Positions 1-11,706 of a DNA stretch of 64,000 nt are shown in pieces. This stretch comes from Syncephalastrum monosporum B8922 (Eukaryota > Mucoromycota > Mucoromycetes > Mucorales > Syncephalastraceae): the NCBI GenBank assembly GCA_000697355.1, contig JNEN01001214.1, positions 171,053 to 235,052 on the forward strand, written 5' to 3'. Positions within the stretch are counted from its first letter, which is position 1, and every line of letters starts with the position of its first letter. The translations under genes were made by a program, and so were the position numbers. Below the pieces are notes generated by a model. That model saw only the letters and a program-made list of their open reading frames with translations. It searched no databases and was not told the DNA's origin.

Positions 1-763
1 TTTCCTAACGAAAACTAGGATGGGTTTCATGCGCTTTCCATTTTCTATCGTTTCATCCTCAGGTAAGGAAAAGGGCAAACAAGGACCCAGGAAATTCTCT
101 CTTTGTATTGTCTACTACTCTACCGTGCAATTAATTCTGGTTTCTACTAGATAAGCGGTCGAAACAGGAAGCTAACAATGGCATACGCAATTGATTATCC
201 TCAGGGTGATGAAATTGAGAGAAGGGGTATATCTACCATGCATCAGAACGTCGAGTGCGCTGAAATCGATGACTGACCAGCAACACTAACACATAGGCGA
301 ATAACCGGCTAGACCACTTTACTCGAAATACTCGTAAGTTCTTAGTAACTGGAGAGTAAGTGTGGCAGTTACTTGTCCGCCATTATAGCGACTAGGAAAC
401 TGCAAAGCTGTTTCAAGGCGACCGAGTAGAACTGAGCAATAGTGTTTGCGTCGATTCGTAGGAGGGATCAAGAGACGGAGGCAAAGACAAAAGCTGAGGT
501 GTTTCTCTTGTTCAGGGAATGACATCCATATTATGGTGGCTATACAAAGTCAATAAACACTGATACTTCTTTCTTTGCCGCCTATGTATTGCATGATACC
601 TCAAAATTGATTCTTTTATATGAAAAAGATAACATTAGGTCAGTCCAACTGCCGCCGTCAGAATTTCTGTCAAAGCTGGGTCGTGAACAACAAATTTGGC
701 AGCCAAAAGAAAAATGAAGAAAAAAAAAATCACTCTCGCTCTTTATATCGACCATTCCACTCC
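1..763. other. Intergenic, 5' flank of LRR gene
   Basis: I see no supported gene here. The six frames hold only short open stretches without recognisable motifs. The last 50 bases before the LRR start codon at 764 are A-rich, as expected for a 5' leader. Confidence 0.5.
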
Positions 764-2623
764 ATGGAACTTAACGCCAAGTTCATTGCCGAGAACTTTC
801 CGGAATCGCCCGAGAAGATCAAAGACATCAGTGTCAAAGAGAAGGGCATTCAAAAGATTGGCAGCCTCTCGGCATGCACTTCTCTGCGAAAACTCGATCT
901 AAGCAACAATGACTTGACCGAAGGCCCATCGATCGCCGGCCTCAAGGACGCTCCTTGCCTGACCACACTCAACATGTCCCATAACAAGGTGAAAAGCCTT
1001 CAGGGATTTGATCTGATTCCTCAGCTCAAAGGTAAACCAGGCTAAACGTGCCCTGCTTTATCCTGACCGAAACTGACGCGCCACTGTAGTCTTGAACCTG
1101 AGCAACAATGCCATGACCAACATTAGCACACACGCACGTCTGCTCAGCAATGTGGGAGCACTTATCTTGAGCCACAACAAGCTCAAGACAGCCATGCATT
1201 TGGAAAAGATGGAGAGCCTGAATACGCTAGGTGAGTTTGATGCATCACCGGGGAAGAGGCACGTTGGCAGCGTAACTGACCCATTATGCTTCTAGTCTTG
1301 TCAAACAACAAGATCAAGAGTTTGCCGTCGTTTGAGACACTCAAATCGCTTCTGAAGCTGTCGGCTGCACACAACGAACTGACCGAGATCCCTGATTTCT
1401 CCGCCAACACGGCTTTGAAAGAAGTCAAACTGAACGATAACAAGATTACCACGATACCTGCTTCTCTTCGCAGCTGCGGCCAGTTGACCCTGGTCGACCT
1501 CGGCAACAATCAGATCTCCGAATGGAAGGACATCGCACCTCTCGGCTCTTTACTCGAGCTACACAACCTCAACCTGCGCGGGAACCCCATCGCGAGCAAA
1601 GAGGACTACCGCGAAAAGATCCTTGCGTTGATCCCGTCCCTGCGCATTTTGGACGGTACCCGATTCGACCCCAAGTTCTTGGAGCGAAAGGCAAAACACG
1701 ATTCCAATGTCAACATTCTCCTGAAGCGCCGCCGAAAGAAGTACAGCATCGAAGCCCGAAAGGCCCAGCGTGAGGGCGCAGATGAGGAAAAGGTGGCCGC
1801 ACTGCTGTCTAAAGCACGCAAGCGAACGCACGACGCCCAACAGACGGCAGAAGATGAGACGACGATCAAAAATACCAAGAAGCAGAAGACGACAGAGGGC
1901 GGGGACCGTAAGGCTAAGAAGGACGACAAGGACACAAAGAAGGCCACGGAGAAGGCCAGCAAGAAGAAGACAGACAAAGAGGCCCCTGGAAAGAAGGTCG
2001 CTACAAAGGCTGCTGCCAAGACGGACAAGAAGAGTGACAAGGCCGATGCACAGGTCGACAAGAAGCCGAAGAAGTTAAGCAAGACGGATGATGTCACGAA
2101 GGCACCCGATGGCAAGAAGGCAAAGAAGGATGCGGCTACAGAGACAGTCAAGGAGCCAAAGAAGAAGGAAGTTCCATCGGCCAAGTCTGGTAAAAAGAGA
2201 CCTGCAGAGTCGCATGAGGCCAGCGCAAAGAAACCCAAGAAGGATATCACCGAAGCCAAGGCTAATAACAAGAAGGAGAAGAAGGAGGCTGCCAAGCCCA
2301 AGGAGGCTGCCAAACTCAAGGAGGCTAAAGCCAAGCCTGTACTGGAGGCGAAGTCCAAAGAAGTAACCAAGGCAGCTGAGAAGCCAAGCACACACAAAGA
2401 GTTCTTTGAAAAGGTGGAACAGTCTACAGAACAGCGGCCGGCTGCCTGGGATAAGTCGACGAAGGTATCAGATGAGTCTCGTACCCAGACCGGCGTGGTA
2501 GCCATTCAGGACAGGAAGAACAAGGTGCACAAGGTCAGCGATGACGCCCTTTTGGCTGCGTTGACAAAGAAGGAAGAAGCCAAGTCTGCGACGGGTCTGG
2601 ACGTGGCTAGCTGGGACGATTAA
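764..2623 (+). CDS. Leucine-rich repeat protein with lysine-rich tail
   Basis: Exons 764-1031, 1090-1230 and 1296-2623 give 578 residues. The N-terminal third (about residues 20-230) is a run of SDS22-type leucine-rich repeats with LDLSNN, LNLSNN, LILSHN and LVLSNN cores, closed by an LRR cap (LRGNPI, then SLRILDG). The rest is low complexity: a lysine, alanine and glutamate-rich tail of about 250 residues with many KK and KKPK clusters, which look like nuclear or nucleolar targeting signals, then a short acidic end (ASWDD). Such proteins usually scaffold other proteins; a nuclear place is my inference from the tail. The start at 764 puts the repeats in frame; an upstream ATG at 620 in the same frame is less likely because its extra residues resemble leader sequence. 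The function is unknown to me. Confidence 0.8.
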
Positions 2624-2744
2624 TCATGAAACATAGCATTTGGCATCATATTTTCAAAAGTAAAAGATCACGCATTCACATCCACCCATAACAAGACGTT
2701 AGAGCATGTGCATTTACATTTTTTCCGTTTATTAAGTGAATTTT

Positions 2745-3530
2745 CTATGTGGTGATACACTTCATGGGGAAAGCAGCTGATAAAGGAAAGGTACGAGTTA
2801 GCATCGAGGCACCCTTGGAGTGATGTATCCCACTTACGATCTTCGGGCTGAACAAAGTCCTCCGAGGTCTTCCAGACAACCTGTCTACCCCAGTTGGGGA
2901 TAGGAGCGGGCTTGTCCTTGGAGAACAGCTTCTGGCTGTTGAGGACCTGAACAAGGGGCTTGGCCTCAGTGATAGTAGCGGGCTGCACATCCTGGTTATC
3001 AGCCTTAGCCGGGGGGAGGCTAGATCAAAGAAAGACGGTCGATAGTAAGTACCCACTATTTACCATCCATCTATCCCCATGGAAGAAATGCTATCGCGTT
3101 AATTTACCTGGGCTGGATGGAGGCACCCTCCAGAAGACCAGCGACAGACTGCTGGGTGTAGACAGCCAGACGAGGATAGTTGCGGCGCACGTCACGCTGG
3201 AAGTAGTAGTTACCGCTCACGTTGGAGGCGGTTGTCTTGGGGTACTCGTACTTTTCGGGGCGAGAGCTATTCACATTAATTACAGTTATTATCGGTCAAA
3301 GGACGCTCGCGGCGTTCAAGCTAGCTGAATAAAAGCGTGTATATCATACCCGACAGCAGGTGTACGGAACTTGCCAACGACGGGCATACCGTCAGTCGAC
3401 TTGGGGTTCTGTTCGGCAAAACACACATGGCTTTAATGTACATGTTCTTATAGAAGCAAATTCGCCATTTTGAACGTACCACCGAGAGAAGCTTCTTCAC
3501 CCACGACCAGGTCTTCGAATTCCACGACAT
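2745..3530 (-). CDS. Complex I subunit NDUFA7/NUZM (B14.5a family)
   Basis: Five exons (3530-3480, 3408-3350, 3266-3108, 3019-2838, 2776-2745) give 160 residues. The protein is an accessory subunit of mitochondrial NADH:ubiquinone oxidoreductase. The key evidence is the segment GNYYFQRDVRRNYPRLAVYT, which matches the NNYY-RD-RR signature of animal NDUFA7, plus the flanking proline-rich part with PEKYEYPKTTASNVS, as in fungal NUZM. There is no obvious cleavable presequence, which fits this subunit. The start at 3530 is chosen because its frame joins exon 2 in phase 0; another frame of the first exon does not join. An intron-like segment upstream (acceptor just before 3531) suggests an intron in the 5' leader. 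The presence of complex I rules out the Saccharomyces lineage. Confidence 0.8.
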
Positions 3531-4260
3531 TCTGATTGAAACAAAGTGGATCGATGAGCGTTGTTGTCTTTAATGTGAGCTGCCGTGTCTTATTTTTTTA
3601 CCTTTTCGGTGGTGCAAGGCAGACAAAACAATTTGGCGCTGGCTGCCTATACAAAACAACGTCATCCGCTGAGATCGAAAACTTCATTCAGGCAGGCAGT
3701 CGTTATTTTGGTTCTCTACACCTTCATCTTCACCCTCACATTTTTGGGTGCAGCTGCTTTATTGCATACTGATAGACTCGCCCTCCTACCCTCACTCGAT
3801 TTTCACGATAAGTACATATATAGGACTCAGGATACAGCTTCTTGCAGCGGCTATCCCAGTCCTGTTTCCTATTCTTATCGTCGTTTTGAAGGCAACACTT
3901 GTCCTCACTCCATATATGGAAACCCGTTAGCTATATGATCATTTTTTGTAGGCGAAGCTGATTCTTCTGTATGGTTACAGAGATACAATCATTATAAGGC
4001 TATCATACGATGTAAAACATAGAAAAAATGAGTAAAAAAAAAAAAAGGTTTGACGAGAAGACAAAAGGGAGTTGTATTGATCTGTACAAGAACGGGAAGA
4101 AGAGGAACTTTTGTATGGTATCCCGATTGCGAAAATGTGTGTGGGGAGAGAGAGAGAGAGAGAGAGCGAGAAAAGCTCTGTGTGTATATAGTGTATAGGG
4201 AGGGGTGAGTGTGTGTGTGTGTGTGCGCGAATATTATAGGTGTAAGTTGTAGATGTGTAT
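3531..4260. other. Intergenic between NDUFA7 and ACS
   Basis: The part next to 3531 is the leader of the NDUFA7 gene and probably holds a 5' UTR intron. The part next to 4260 is the 3' flank of the acetyl-CoA synthetase gene. It contains a poly(A) run near 4035 and two microsatellites. No gene is supported. Confidence 0.5.
4145..4226. repeat. (GA)n and (GT)n microsatellites
   Basis: About ten GA units lie at 4145-4167 and about ten GT units at 4206-4225, in the 3' flank of the acetyl-CoA synthetase gene. Confidence 0.9.
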
Positions 4261-6386
4261 TTAGGCAGCCTTGCCGTGGACCATCTCAATCAGCGCGGGC
4301 ACGACAGAAGTGTCGGCCAAGGTGGAGATGTCGCCGAGCTGGTCCTGCTCGCCGTTCACGATCTTACGAAGGATACGGCGCATGATCTTGCCCGAACGAG
4401 TCTTGGGGTGGTCAGCCACGATGTAGACACGCTTGGGGGTGGCAAAGGGACCGATGATCTTGCGGACCTGGAGAGTCAGCTCCTTCTCGAGACCGTCGGC
4501 GACCTCGACATGGGGCTTCACCGAGACAAAGGCGTGGATGCACTGACCCGTCAGGTCATCATGGCCGCCAATCACGGCAGCCTCGGCCACAGCCTCGTGG
4601 TACACCAGGGCAGACTCAATCTCAGCAGTCGAGAGACGATGACCAGAGACGTTGATGACATCTACACATCATGACTGATAAGTATTTTCCTTCTTCCTTC
4701 CAATCCATGTCCAATCTTACCATCAACACGGCCGCGGATCCAAATGTAGCCGTCCTTATCACGCGAGGCTCCATCGCCAGTGAAGTAGAAGCCGGGGTAG
4801 GGCTTCAGGTAGGTATCCATGAAGCGGGTGTGGTTGTTGTAGACGGTACGAGCCATCGAGGGCCAGGGCTTGGTGATGGCGAGGACACCGGTCTCATCGA
4901 CCTCGGTGATCTCCTTGCCGGTGGTGGGGTCGAGGATCTTGGGCTGGATACCAAAGAAGGGCAGCGTAGCCGAGCCAGGCTTGGTGGGGGTGGCACCGGG
5001 GAGGGGCGAGACGATAATGGAACCCGTCTCGGTCTGCCAGTAGGTGTCGACGACAGCGCAGCGGTTCTGGCCGACCTTCTCGTTGTACCAGTCCCAGGCC
5101 TCAGGGTTAATCGGCTCTCCAACAGAGCCAATGACACGAAGGCTGCTCAGGTCGTAGTTTTCAAGCCACTGGTCGCCCAGACGGCGGAGAGCACGGATGG
5201 CAGTGGGGGCGGTGTAGAACTGGTTGATCTTGTGCTTCTGGATCAGGTCCCAGAAGCGCGAGGGGTTAGGATAGGTGGGGGTCGATTCAAAGAGAACGGT
5301 CGTGGCGCCCAGCGTCAGGGGACCGTAAACAATGTAAGAGTGGCCAGTGACCCAGCCAATATCGGCCATACAGGCGAAGATGTCATCCTTCTGGTAGTCA
5401 AAGATGTACTTGACGGTGGCGGCGGCGCCGAGAAGGTAGCCACCCGTGGTGTGGAGGATACCCTTGGGGGCGCCAGTCGAGCCCGAGGTGTAGAGAAGGA
5501 AGAGCGGGTCCTCGGCGTTGCAGGGCTCAGGGGCACAGAAGCTTCTGGCCTTGTCCATCTCGTCGTGCCACCACAGATCACGGTCATCGACCCAGGGGAC
5601 GGGCGAGCCAGTGCGGCGGAAGACGATGACGTTCTCAACCTGGGTCTGGTTGTTGCTCAGTGCGTCGTCAACGATACGCTTGGTCGCAATGTTCTTGCCA
5701 CCACGACGGCCTTCGTCGGAAGTGATGACAATACGAGCGGAGCAGTCCACAACACGGTCCCGGAGAGACTCAGCCGAAAAGCCCGCAAACACCACAGAAT
5801 GGGGCGCACCCAAACGAGCGCAGGCCAGGATGGCGATAATGGCTTCGGGAATCATAGGCATGTAGATAGCAACGTTGTCACCCTTACGGACACCGCGGCT
5901 ACGGAGCACGTTGGCCATCTTGCACACCTCACGGAGGAGCTCGCCGTATGTGATCTTGCGCACCTGATCCGGTTCATCGCCCTCGTGGATAATAGCAACC
6001 TTATCAGGGTTCTGCAGCGCATGGCGATCCACACAGTTGTACGAGGCGTTCAGCTCGCCTTCCAAGAACCAGGCCATGTCGCCCTGCTCGAAGGAGCCAT
6101 GCTTCACGGTCTCAAAGGGCTTGCTCCAAGTCAAGAGCTCGTTGGCCAGCTATAGATGATAGACGGGATTAGCAAGATGAGTATATGTATCTTTTTATGT
6201 GATTCGTATGGATATATAGAAATTTCATTCACTTACGTTGCCAAAGAACTTCTCCGGCTCCTCGACACTCTCCTTCCACATAGCACGGTACTGATCAAGC
6301 GAGTTGACGTGCGGCTTGGGGCATTGGCTCGCGTCCAAAAGACGCTCGGGCACAGGGTGCGTGACAATCTGTTCCTCGGCGGTCAT
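4261..6386 (-). CDS. ACS1: Acetyl-CoA synthetase
   Basis: Exons 6386-6237, 6149-4721 and 4661-4261 give 659 residues, the usual size of the fungal AMP-forming enzyme. It makes acetyl-CoA from acetate, ATP and CoA in two steps through acetyl-AMP. All landmarks are present: the N-terminal ACAS region ([17 protein letters not shown]), the phosphate loop [11 protein letters not shown], the adenylate-forming motif YWQTETG, the hinge and ATP site [20 protein letters not shown], and the C-terminal catalytic lysine in TRSGKIMRR, the site silenced by acetylation in this family. Intron 2 falls right at the hinge motif, and splicing gives [13 protein letters not shown]. There is no mitochondrial presequence and no peroxisomal SKL end, so the enzyme is probably cytosolic or nuclear. 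A TATA box lies 78 bases before the start. Codon use is strongly biased, which suggests high expression. Confidence 0.97.
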
Positions 6387-6463
6387 TGCAGGATAGAGTA
6401 GGGTGGAATATAAGAAAAAGAAAAAGGTTCGAGGCCAAAGCCCGCTTTTGTTGGGGAGAGAAT

Positions 6464-6471
6464 CTTTTATA
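6464..6471 (-). promoter_or_regulatory. TATA box of acetyl-CoA synthetase
   Basis: TATAAAAG on the minus strand, 78 bases upstream of the ACS start codon and in a suitable place for a core promoter. Two CCAAT-type motifs lie further upstream near 6627 and 6647. Confidence 0.5.
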
Positions 6472-8088
6472 CCCTTCGACACTGTGGAATATGAGTGGCT
6501 AAATTTTCAGGCACCACGCATCTTGGAAAATGGGTGGGTTGTGTCACCGCCCCAAAACAGAAAGTAGGACAGCGGAGTGTCGTGATGGGAAACTTGTTCA
6601 GATTCACCTCATCGATGACGCTTGGCCAATGGCTATAGCCATCTTTGTCCAATCGCCAGAATATCCGTGGGCTAAAATGATCCGGTCGTCAGACACCAGC
6701 AAAAAATAAGACAAAATCATACAATCGTTCAGATCCCAAGTGGAATCGGCCCCAAACGAGCAGAAACTTTATTGCTATATGTGTTGTGCATTAGTTTGTG
6801 CTTCTGTGTTATGTATTGCTTTTTGTTTTGGGGGGGAGAGCGGGATCGTCGGTCTTCCATAAACTGCAATGCAGCCGCGGTGGCTTCTTCTCTAGAGGAA
6901 GGACCCTGCTGAGATGATCTGGCCACAGCGCAAACCAAAGTTTGACAGCTGTCTCGTGGCCCGCGTCTTGTTTGACACCTCTTCCAACAGTAGCAGAATT
7001 CATTTCGTCCATTTCTTTATGCTGATCTACCATTTTGCACCGTGTCCCTCTTTCGCCCGGGGTCTGCAGCCATTGCACAACTTTATTTCAAATGCAGCGC
7101 AACGATTGGTTCTGAAGCCGCACACGAAACACCTCATCACATGTAGGTTTTGCCCTTTTGCATCTGTTTTTCACTCGATGGATCCTTTCCGAGTATAGGA
7201 TGAGTGGGGAAATTATCAGGCTGTGCGTTACGTATCGTGTACCCGGACGAGAATCGCGCTAAATGGTAGTCGCTAGCTGATCCATTCGGCCTTGTGTCTT
7301 CCGGGTTTCTCTAATTCCTGGATTAGCATGAACCTTGTTATGCTCCAGAACGTTTATGCGCTTGCGCTTCTTTGTCTTCTATTGTTCGCACGGATGTCAC
7401 CACCCCGGGATAGAGTATTAGCAGTAATAGCTATATAGGCAGGGATGCCGGGTTTCCATTGGTTAAAAGTAATTTATGATGCTTTCCCCGCATTCCTCAT
7501 AAGGATATCATCTCCCTTTATCTGGGGTCACTTTCTATGGTAACAAATTGAAACATGTGTGGGTAAGTTGACTGGTTTGTACACCGTATCGCCATTTCGG
7601 TACCCTTGGCAGAGCGTACGGGCGCGCTAATTTGTCCTCTGCTTAGACATCGACAACTGCTATTCATTATGCCGCTCTGTACGCTAGGTAAATAGGCAGA
7701 TTCCGATGATATGTTGCCCGAAGGGAAATGGCGAAATCCGTGCCCGCCAAAAATCGGCTATACGTCCGTCCGGCCCTGCATCTGCATGATTAAAGCACAT
7801 GACTCTCACGGGATGAAAGAAGACATCACGGAGGAAATGAACAGGCAGGGAGGGGGATGCAGCATCTCAGACATGCCCCCGCACCAGAGACGCGCCTATC
7901 TTGCACATCTCATCTGTGCCTATGTATTACGTGTACCTTCTTGGCGAAACGCGTCACTACGCATCTTCCACAGATACCATGGCAACACAAAAATTCCTGT
8001 TTTTCCGGAGGTGGGGTTCGTTACACATACTTGTACACAAGAGAAACATCCAGCAAGGTTTATTATATTACTGTATAAGCTATTATTG
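6472..8088. other. Long intergenic region upstream of ACS
   Basis: About 1.6 kb with no supported gene. Next to the ACS promoter it holds CCAAT-like motifs. The middle part (6900-7700) has scattered open frames without motif, repeat or splice logic. The right end is the 3' flank of the MTC1-like gene. Confidence 0.45.
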
Positions 8089-9455
8089 TTATTTGCCTGA
8101 CTCGGTCTTCTCTTCAGGTGTGCTCTGATCCTGCTTCTGCTCTTGCTTTTGGTCCTTGGCATCGCCTGCTTTCGATGCGGCGACTGCCTGGGCGAGTTGG
8201 GTCTTTGCACCCGTCATACGTGTCCAGACATAATCTTGCGCGACCGTCGTCACCGCCATCCGGATCACTTCGGCCATCTTGTCCTCGACCCATTCACTTT
8301 CCTCATAGGGGACGTCCAGCCAGGGGAGGGGCATGGCCTGCGAGTAAGTTCTGAACTTGAGTTGGTGGGTAGGGTCGACAAGAAGGATGACATAGACCAG
8401 CTGGCTCTCCTTGGTATCATCTTCGTCGCCTGGAATCGCGAATTTGACGGGCTGTATAGATAAAAAGACGGGACAATTGATGACAGGGACGGCGCCCGAT
8501 TGGGGTGTATATTCCGTACGCGCCTCAGGTGGTGTGTAATGCAGCTTGATCAGATGATCGATATTGGCCTGTTCTCAGCGGTGGCTCGAGATAGTGAGGA
8601 ACAAGAACCTTGTTTTTTTTTTTTTTTTTTTTGCTCTTCCTTTTTCTGATCCATACCTTGGCAAGTTTGGTACCCTCCAGCATACCTTCGCACATATTGA
8701 GGTTACGACTGTCGGGCTGCTCATCCTCCTTGTCACCGACTTTGCGCACAACCACATGGCCCGATTCTGTCTGCTCCATGACCCGCGCAAAGGCTCGGTA
8801 AACGAGTGCCTCTAAGCCCACATAGCCTATCATGTCATGTGATAAAAAGACTTCGACGAGCTCATGCTCGGAAATCGGCGGGGCCACCGTTTCAAGAATG
8901 GACGTGGTCAAGTTGCGCAGTTCGTTGCCTAGCGTGCAACACATGAGTTCAATATCCCTTTCTGTTTTGCCTCTTTTTTTTTCCTCTTTTGTTCTTTGAT
9001 ATCTTACTCAGTTTGCCCAAATTTTCCTTATTGACGAGACCTTGCAGGTGCTTGACGCGATCCTCAAGAAGCTTCGCTGCAGGCGAGTCGACGGATTTGT
9101 TGATTTGCTCGGTGGTGGTCTTGACGGCTGCACTGGCCTGGTTCCACAGCGAGTTACCCCACGCCATCCACGTGGACGACGCCGGCTGCTCGGCTGGAGG
9201 TGCAGCTGCTGTGTCCTTGGACGCGCTTGTTTCGGTGTTTGCCGGCTGTTGTTCGGATGGGTACTGTGCAATTTCATCGAGAAACGACATGATGTCCTTG
9301 TGATCAGCCGTTGGCGCAGGTTTCTCTGTACCCGCAGCATCTTGCGGCTGTGAATCAGGCAAGTTGAGGGATTCGAGAAACTTTTCTGCTTCAGAAAGGC
9401 TGCTTTCATTGTCCGGCTGCTTCTTTTCGAGCTGGTCCGCGTTCTTTTCTGACAT
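8089..9455 (-). CDS. Mtc1-like protein (DUF5427 family)
   Basis: Exons 9455-9008, 8928-8657 and 8568-8089 give 399 residues. The layout matches fungal Maintenance of Telomere Capping protein 1: an acidic start with two short FLDxL-like motifs (EKFLESLNLPD and MSFLDEIAQYP), a P/A/Q-rich linker, a tryptophan motif followed by a small helix (NSLWNQASAAVKTTTEQI), then a conserved folded C-terminal half and a charged KDQKQEQKQ tail. Yeast Mtc1 is found with COPI-coated vesicles and the early Golgi; its biochemical role is unclear, so I assign none. The second intron carries a T run of more than 20 bases. Confidence 0.7.
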
Positions 9456-11706
9456 GATGTCTATTTGTCATTGCATCAGCCCCGTTGAAAAGTATGGCAC
9501 TAAGAATGGAAGAATAACTGGCAAAAACCTGGAACTTACGCAAGAATAAAAAAAAGGGTGAGCGAGTGAAGACCTATCCTTCGGCTGAGCATTTGCCGAT
9601 CTTCCTTTTGCGGAGTGTGAGGCACGATCGCTGCCATTTCGAGCACGGCCAGGCACTCGCAGCATGAACCATACACACTGTACGTACCATTTACTGCTCA
9701 ATATAAGAGACGATATCCCGTTATACCCGTCCCTTCAAAAGATCAGGGAAGTTTCAGAAAGGGGTGGCTCACTACATGACAAAATGATTGGTGATAGTTC
9801 GTCTAAAAACTGGATGGCACGGCTACATAGGAAATGTGTGATGGGCTTTGATGCGGCGGTTCGCTTAAAGAATGATAATTCGTCACATGACAAGATATCC
9901 GGTGGATAATCGTAGCCCAAATCCTCTCAGCAAATATCTTTTATCAAGATCATCACTCACCGCAACCCGGGGGGGTGTTAGTAAATTGATGATATGCATG
10001 ACTCGAAAGAACAAAGAGACACTTAACTAAATACATATACCGAAGCTGTTATCGGTCGTGGGGGGATATAGTGACGCAGAAAATGTGATCATATGAGCAG
10101 CACCTCAAACAGTTTGTTTATGACATTATTGCTGATAGATGGCATACAGTCAGACAAGTGCAACTTTGGGAATTCATCAAGCAGCGCACAAACGTAGTAA
10201 ACTGCAACACGTTAATGATACTCTTGTATACGAGCTTGCGAAGTCTACAAAGTCATTCCAATCCGTACCCCGTCTTTACATGGCCTTCTTGATTATCTCC
10301 CGAGCTTTACTGCAGACGCGTTAAGCTGCTAGTACTGGAGAGAAACTGAGCGACCCGGCCAATGCCTGCATGAAATGCGATGCTAACCTTGCAAAGGAGC
10401 GGAACGTATTGAAAGTCCTAGGCGATCGTTCGTCATAAACCAAGTTCTGTGTAAGCCGCACTGTATTCCTTTTGTCGCTTGCCACGTCTCTTCTTGAACA
10501 AGATCGGACCCACAGACGGGATATCAGCGACTGAGGTATATTTACGAGTGGCTGGTAAGGATGTAACTGTGGAATGTAACATATATGAAAAAAAGTGAAG
10601 GGGGTAACATAGAAGATACGCTATGCACTTGTTTTCATGTCTGTACTTTTTTTTGTAAGCAAGTATGGGTAGTCAATAGCCCCCTCATTATCACTAGCGA
10701 TCAATTGATTGATATTGTGCCGAGAAGAACTCTACGTCCCCGCTGTCCTACTTCCCTTCTTAATATGTCTGCGTCCAGAGGGGCAGACAGGATTCATTAG
10801 AAAAGCGTCCAGTTAAGTTAGTTTTGAGTCAAAGCACCGAAAACGCTACTGTCGCCTAAATTAGCCCGAGAAAGCTTTGCAATGTAGGCTATCGTTAAAG
10901 TATACATAAAAAGGCAAGACTAGGAGCTTTTTTTTATCAAGTGAAGCGGACCTCAGCGGTCAGTGGTCCAATAAAAAGCGCAAGCGTCTAGTCACCTAAT
11001 AGGGCATTCATGCATTTTCATGGACGCATGGTATAGGGTTTCATAGCGGAGAGCACAAATTCAAAGATTTTTGATGTGATGCTTTGTGCGAACATGCTTT
11101 TGGCTCGTATAAATTGTATGCTTGGACTGACATTTGGCTATCTTGCCAGGAAGTCATAGTGTGGTCGGATTTGGTATCCGCGAATCTACGCGCTCATCTA
11201 GTACTGATCCGTTTACGGCTACCCCGGCTGTGTCAAAACGTTCTGTCATTGCCGTTGCTCTCAGTGAGCATAGGGCTGTGTCAAACAGCCCTTGATACGG
11301 TGTCGGCTCGGCTTGTTCTTACGCTCCCTGGTCTGTGCCACATGTAGTTTGTCACCGGCTCTCTTTGCCTCTTTCTTTTAATTTCAGTTTGTCCGGTAGC
11401 TCCTAGCTTCCATTCATCGACACAGAAATTCACTCCTTTCATTGATACCAAACGATATTGGACGGAGCGAGGTGGGGCGTGTTGGATAAGAGCGTGGAGC
11501 TACCCCACATTTATCTACATATCGACAAATAGATCGACCGTGGATTTCTAGCTTGTTATAAAATATACTTAATGCAAACGACTTAGACTCCCATGTATGT
11601 TGTTTATTCTGATAGTCATGTAAGGTTTTCAAATGCTATTATGTGTTGTATGTGTGACATTAAAATGGTCAAGTTGTAGTAAAAGGTTATATAATGGGAG
11701 CGTATG
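9456..11706. other. Long intergenic region
   Basis: About 2.2 kb between the MTC1-like gene and the 3' end of the PPN1 gene. I found no exon chain, tRNA or repeat family. The sequence is AT-rich, with short open frames in all six phases. A small perfect hairpin (GGGCTG stem, 7-base loop) lies near 11273-11291. Confidence 0.45.

Noticed and set aside
4671..6155. A 494-residue open frame on the plus strand
   Set aside because: It is antisense to acetyl-CoA synthetase, whose motifs are complete on the minus strand.
11273..11291. A GC-rich hairpin as a possible terminator or ncRNA
   Set aside because: Six base pairs with a 7-base loop are expected by chance in a 2 kb region, and eukaryotic genes do not use such terminators.
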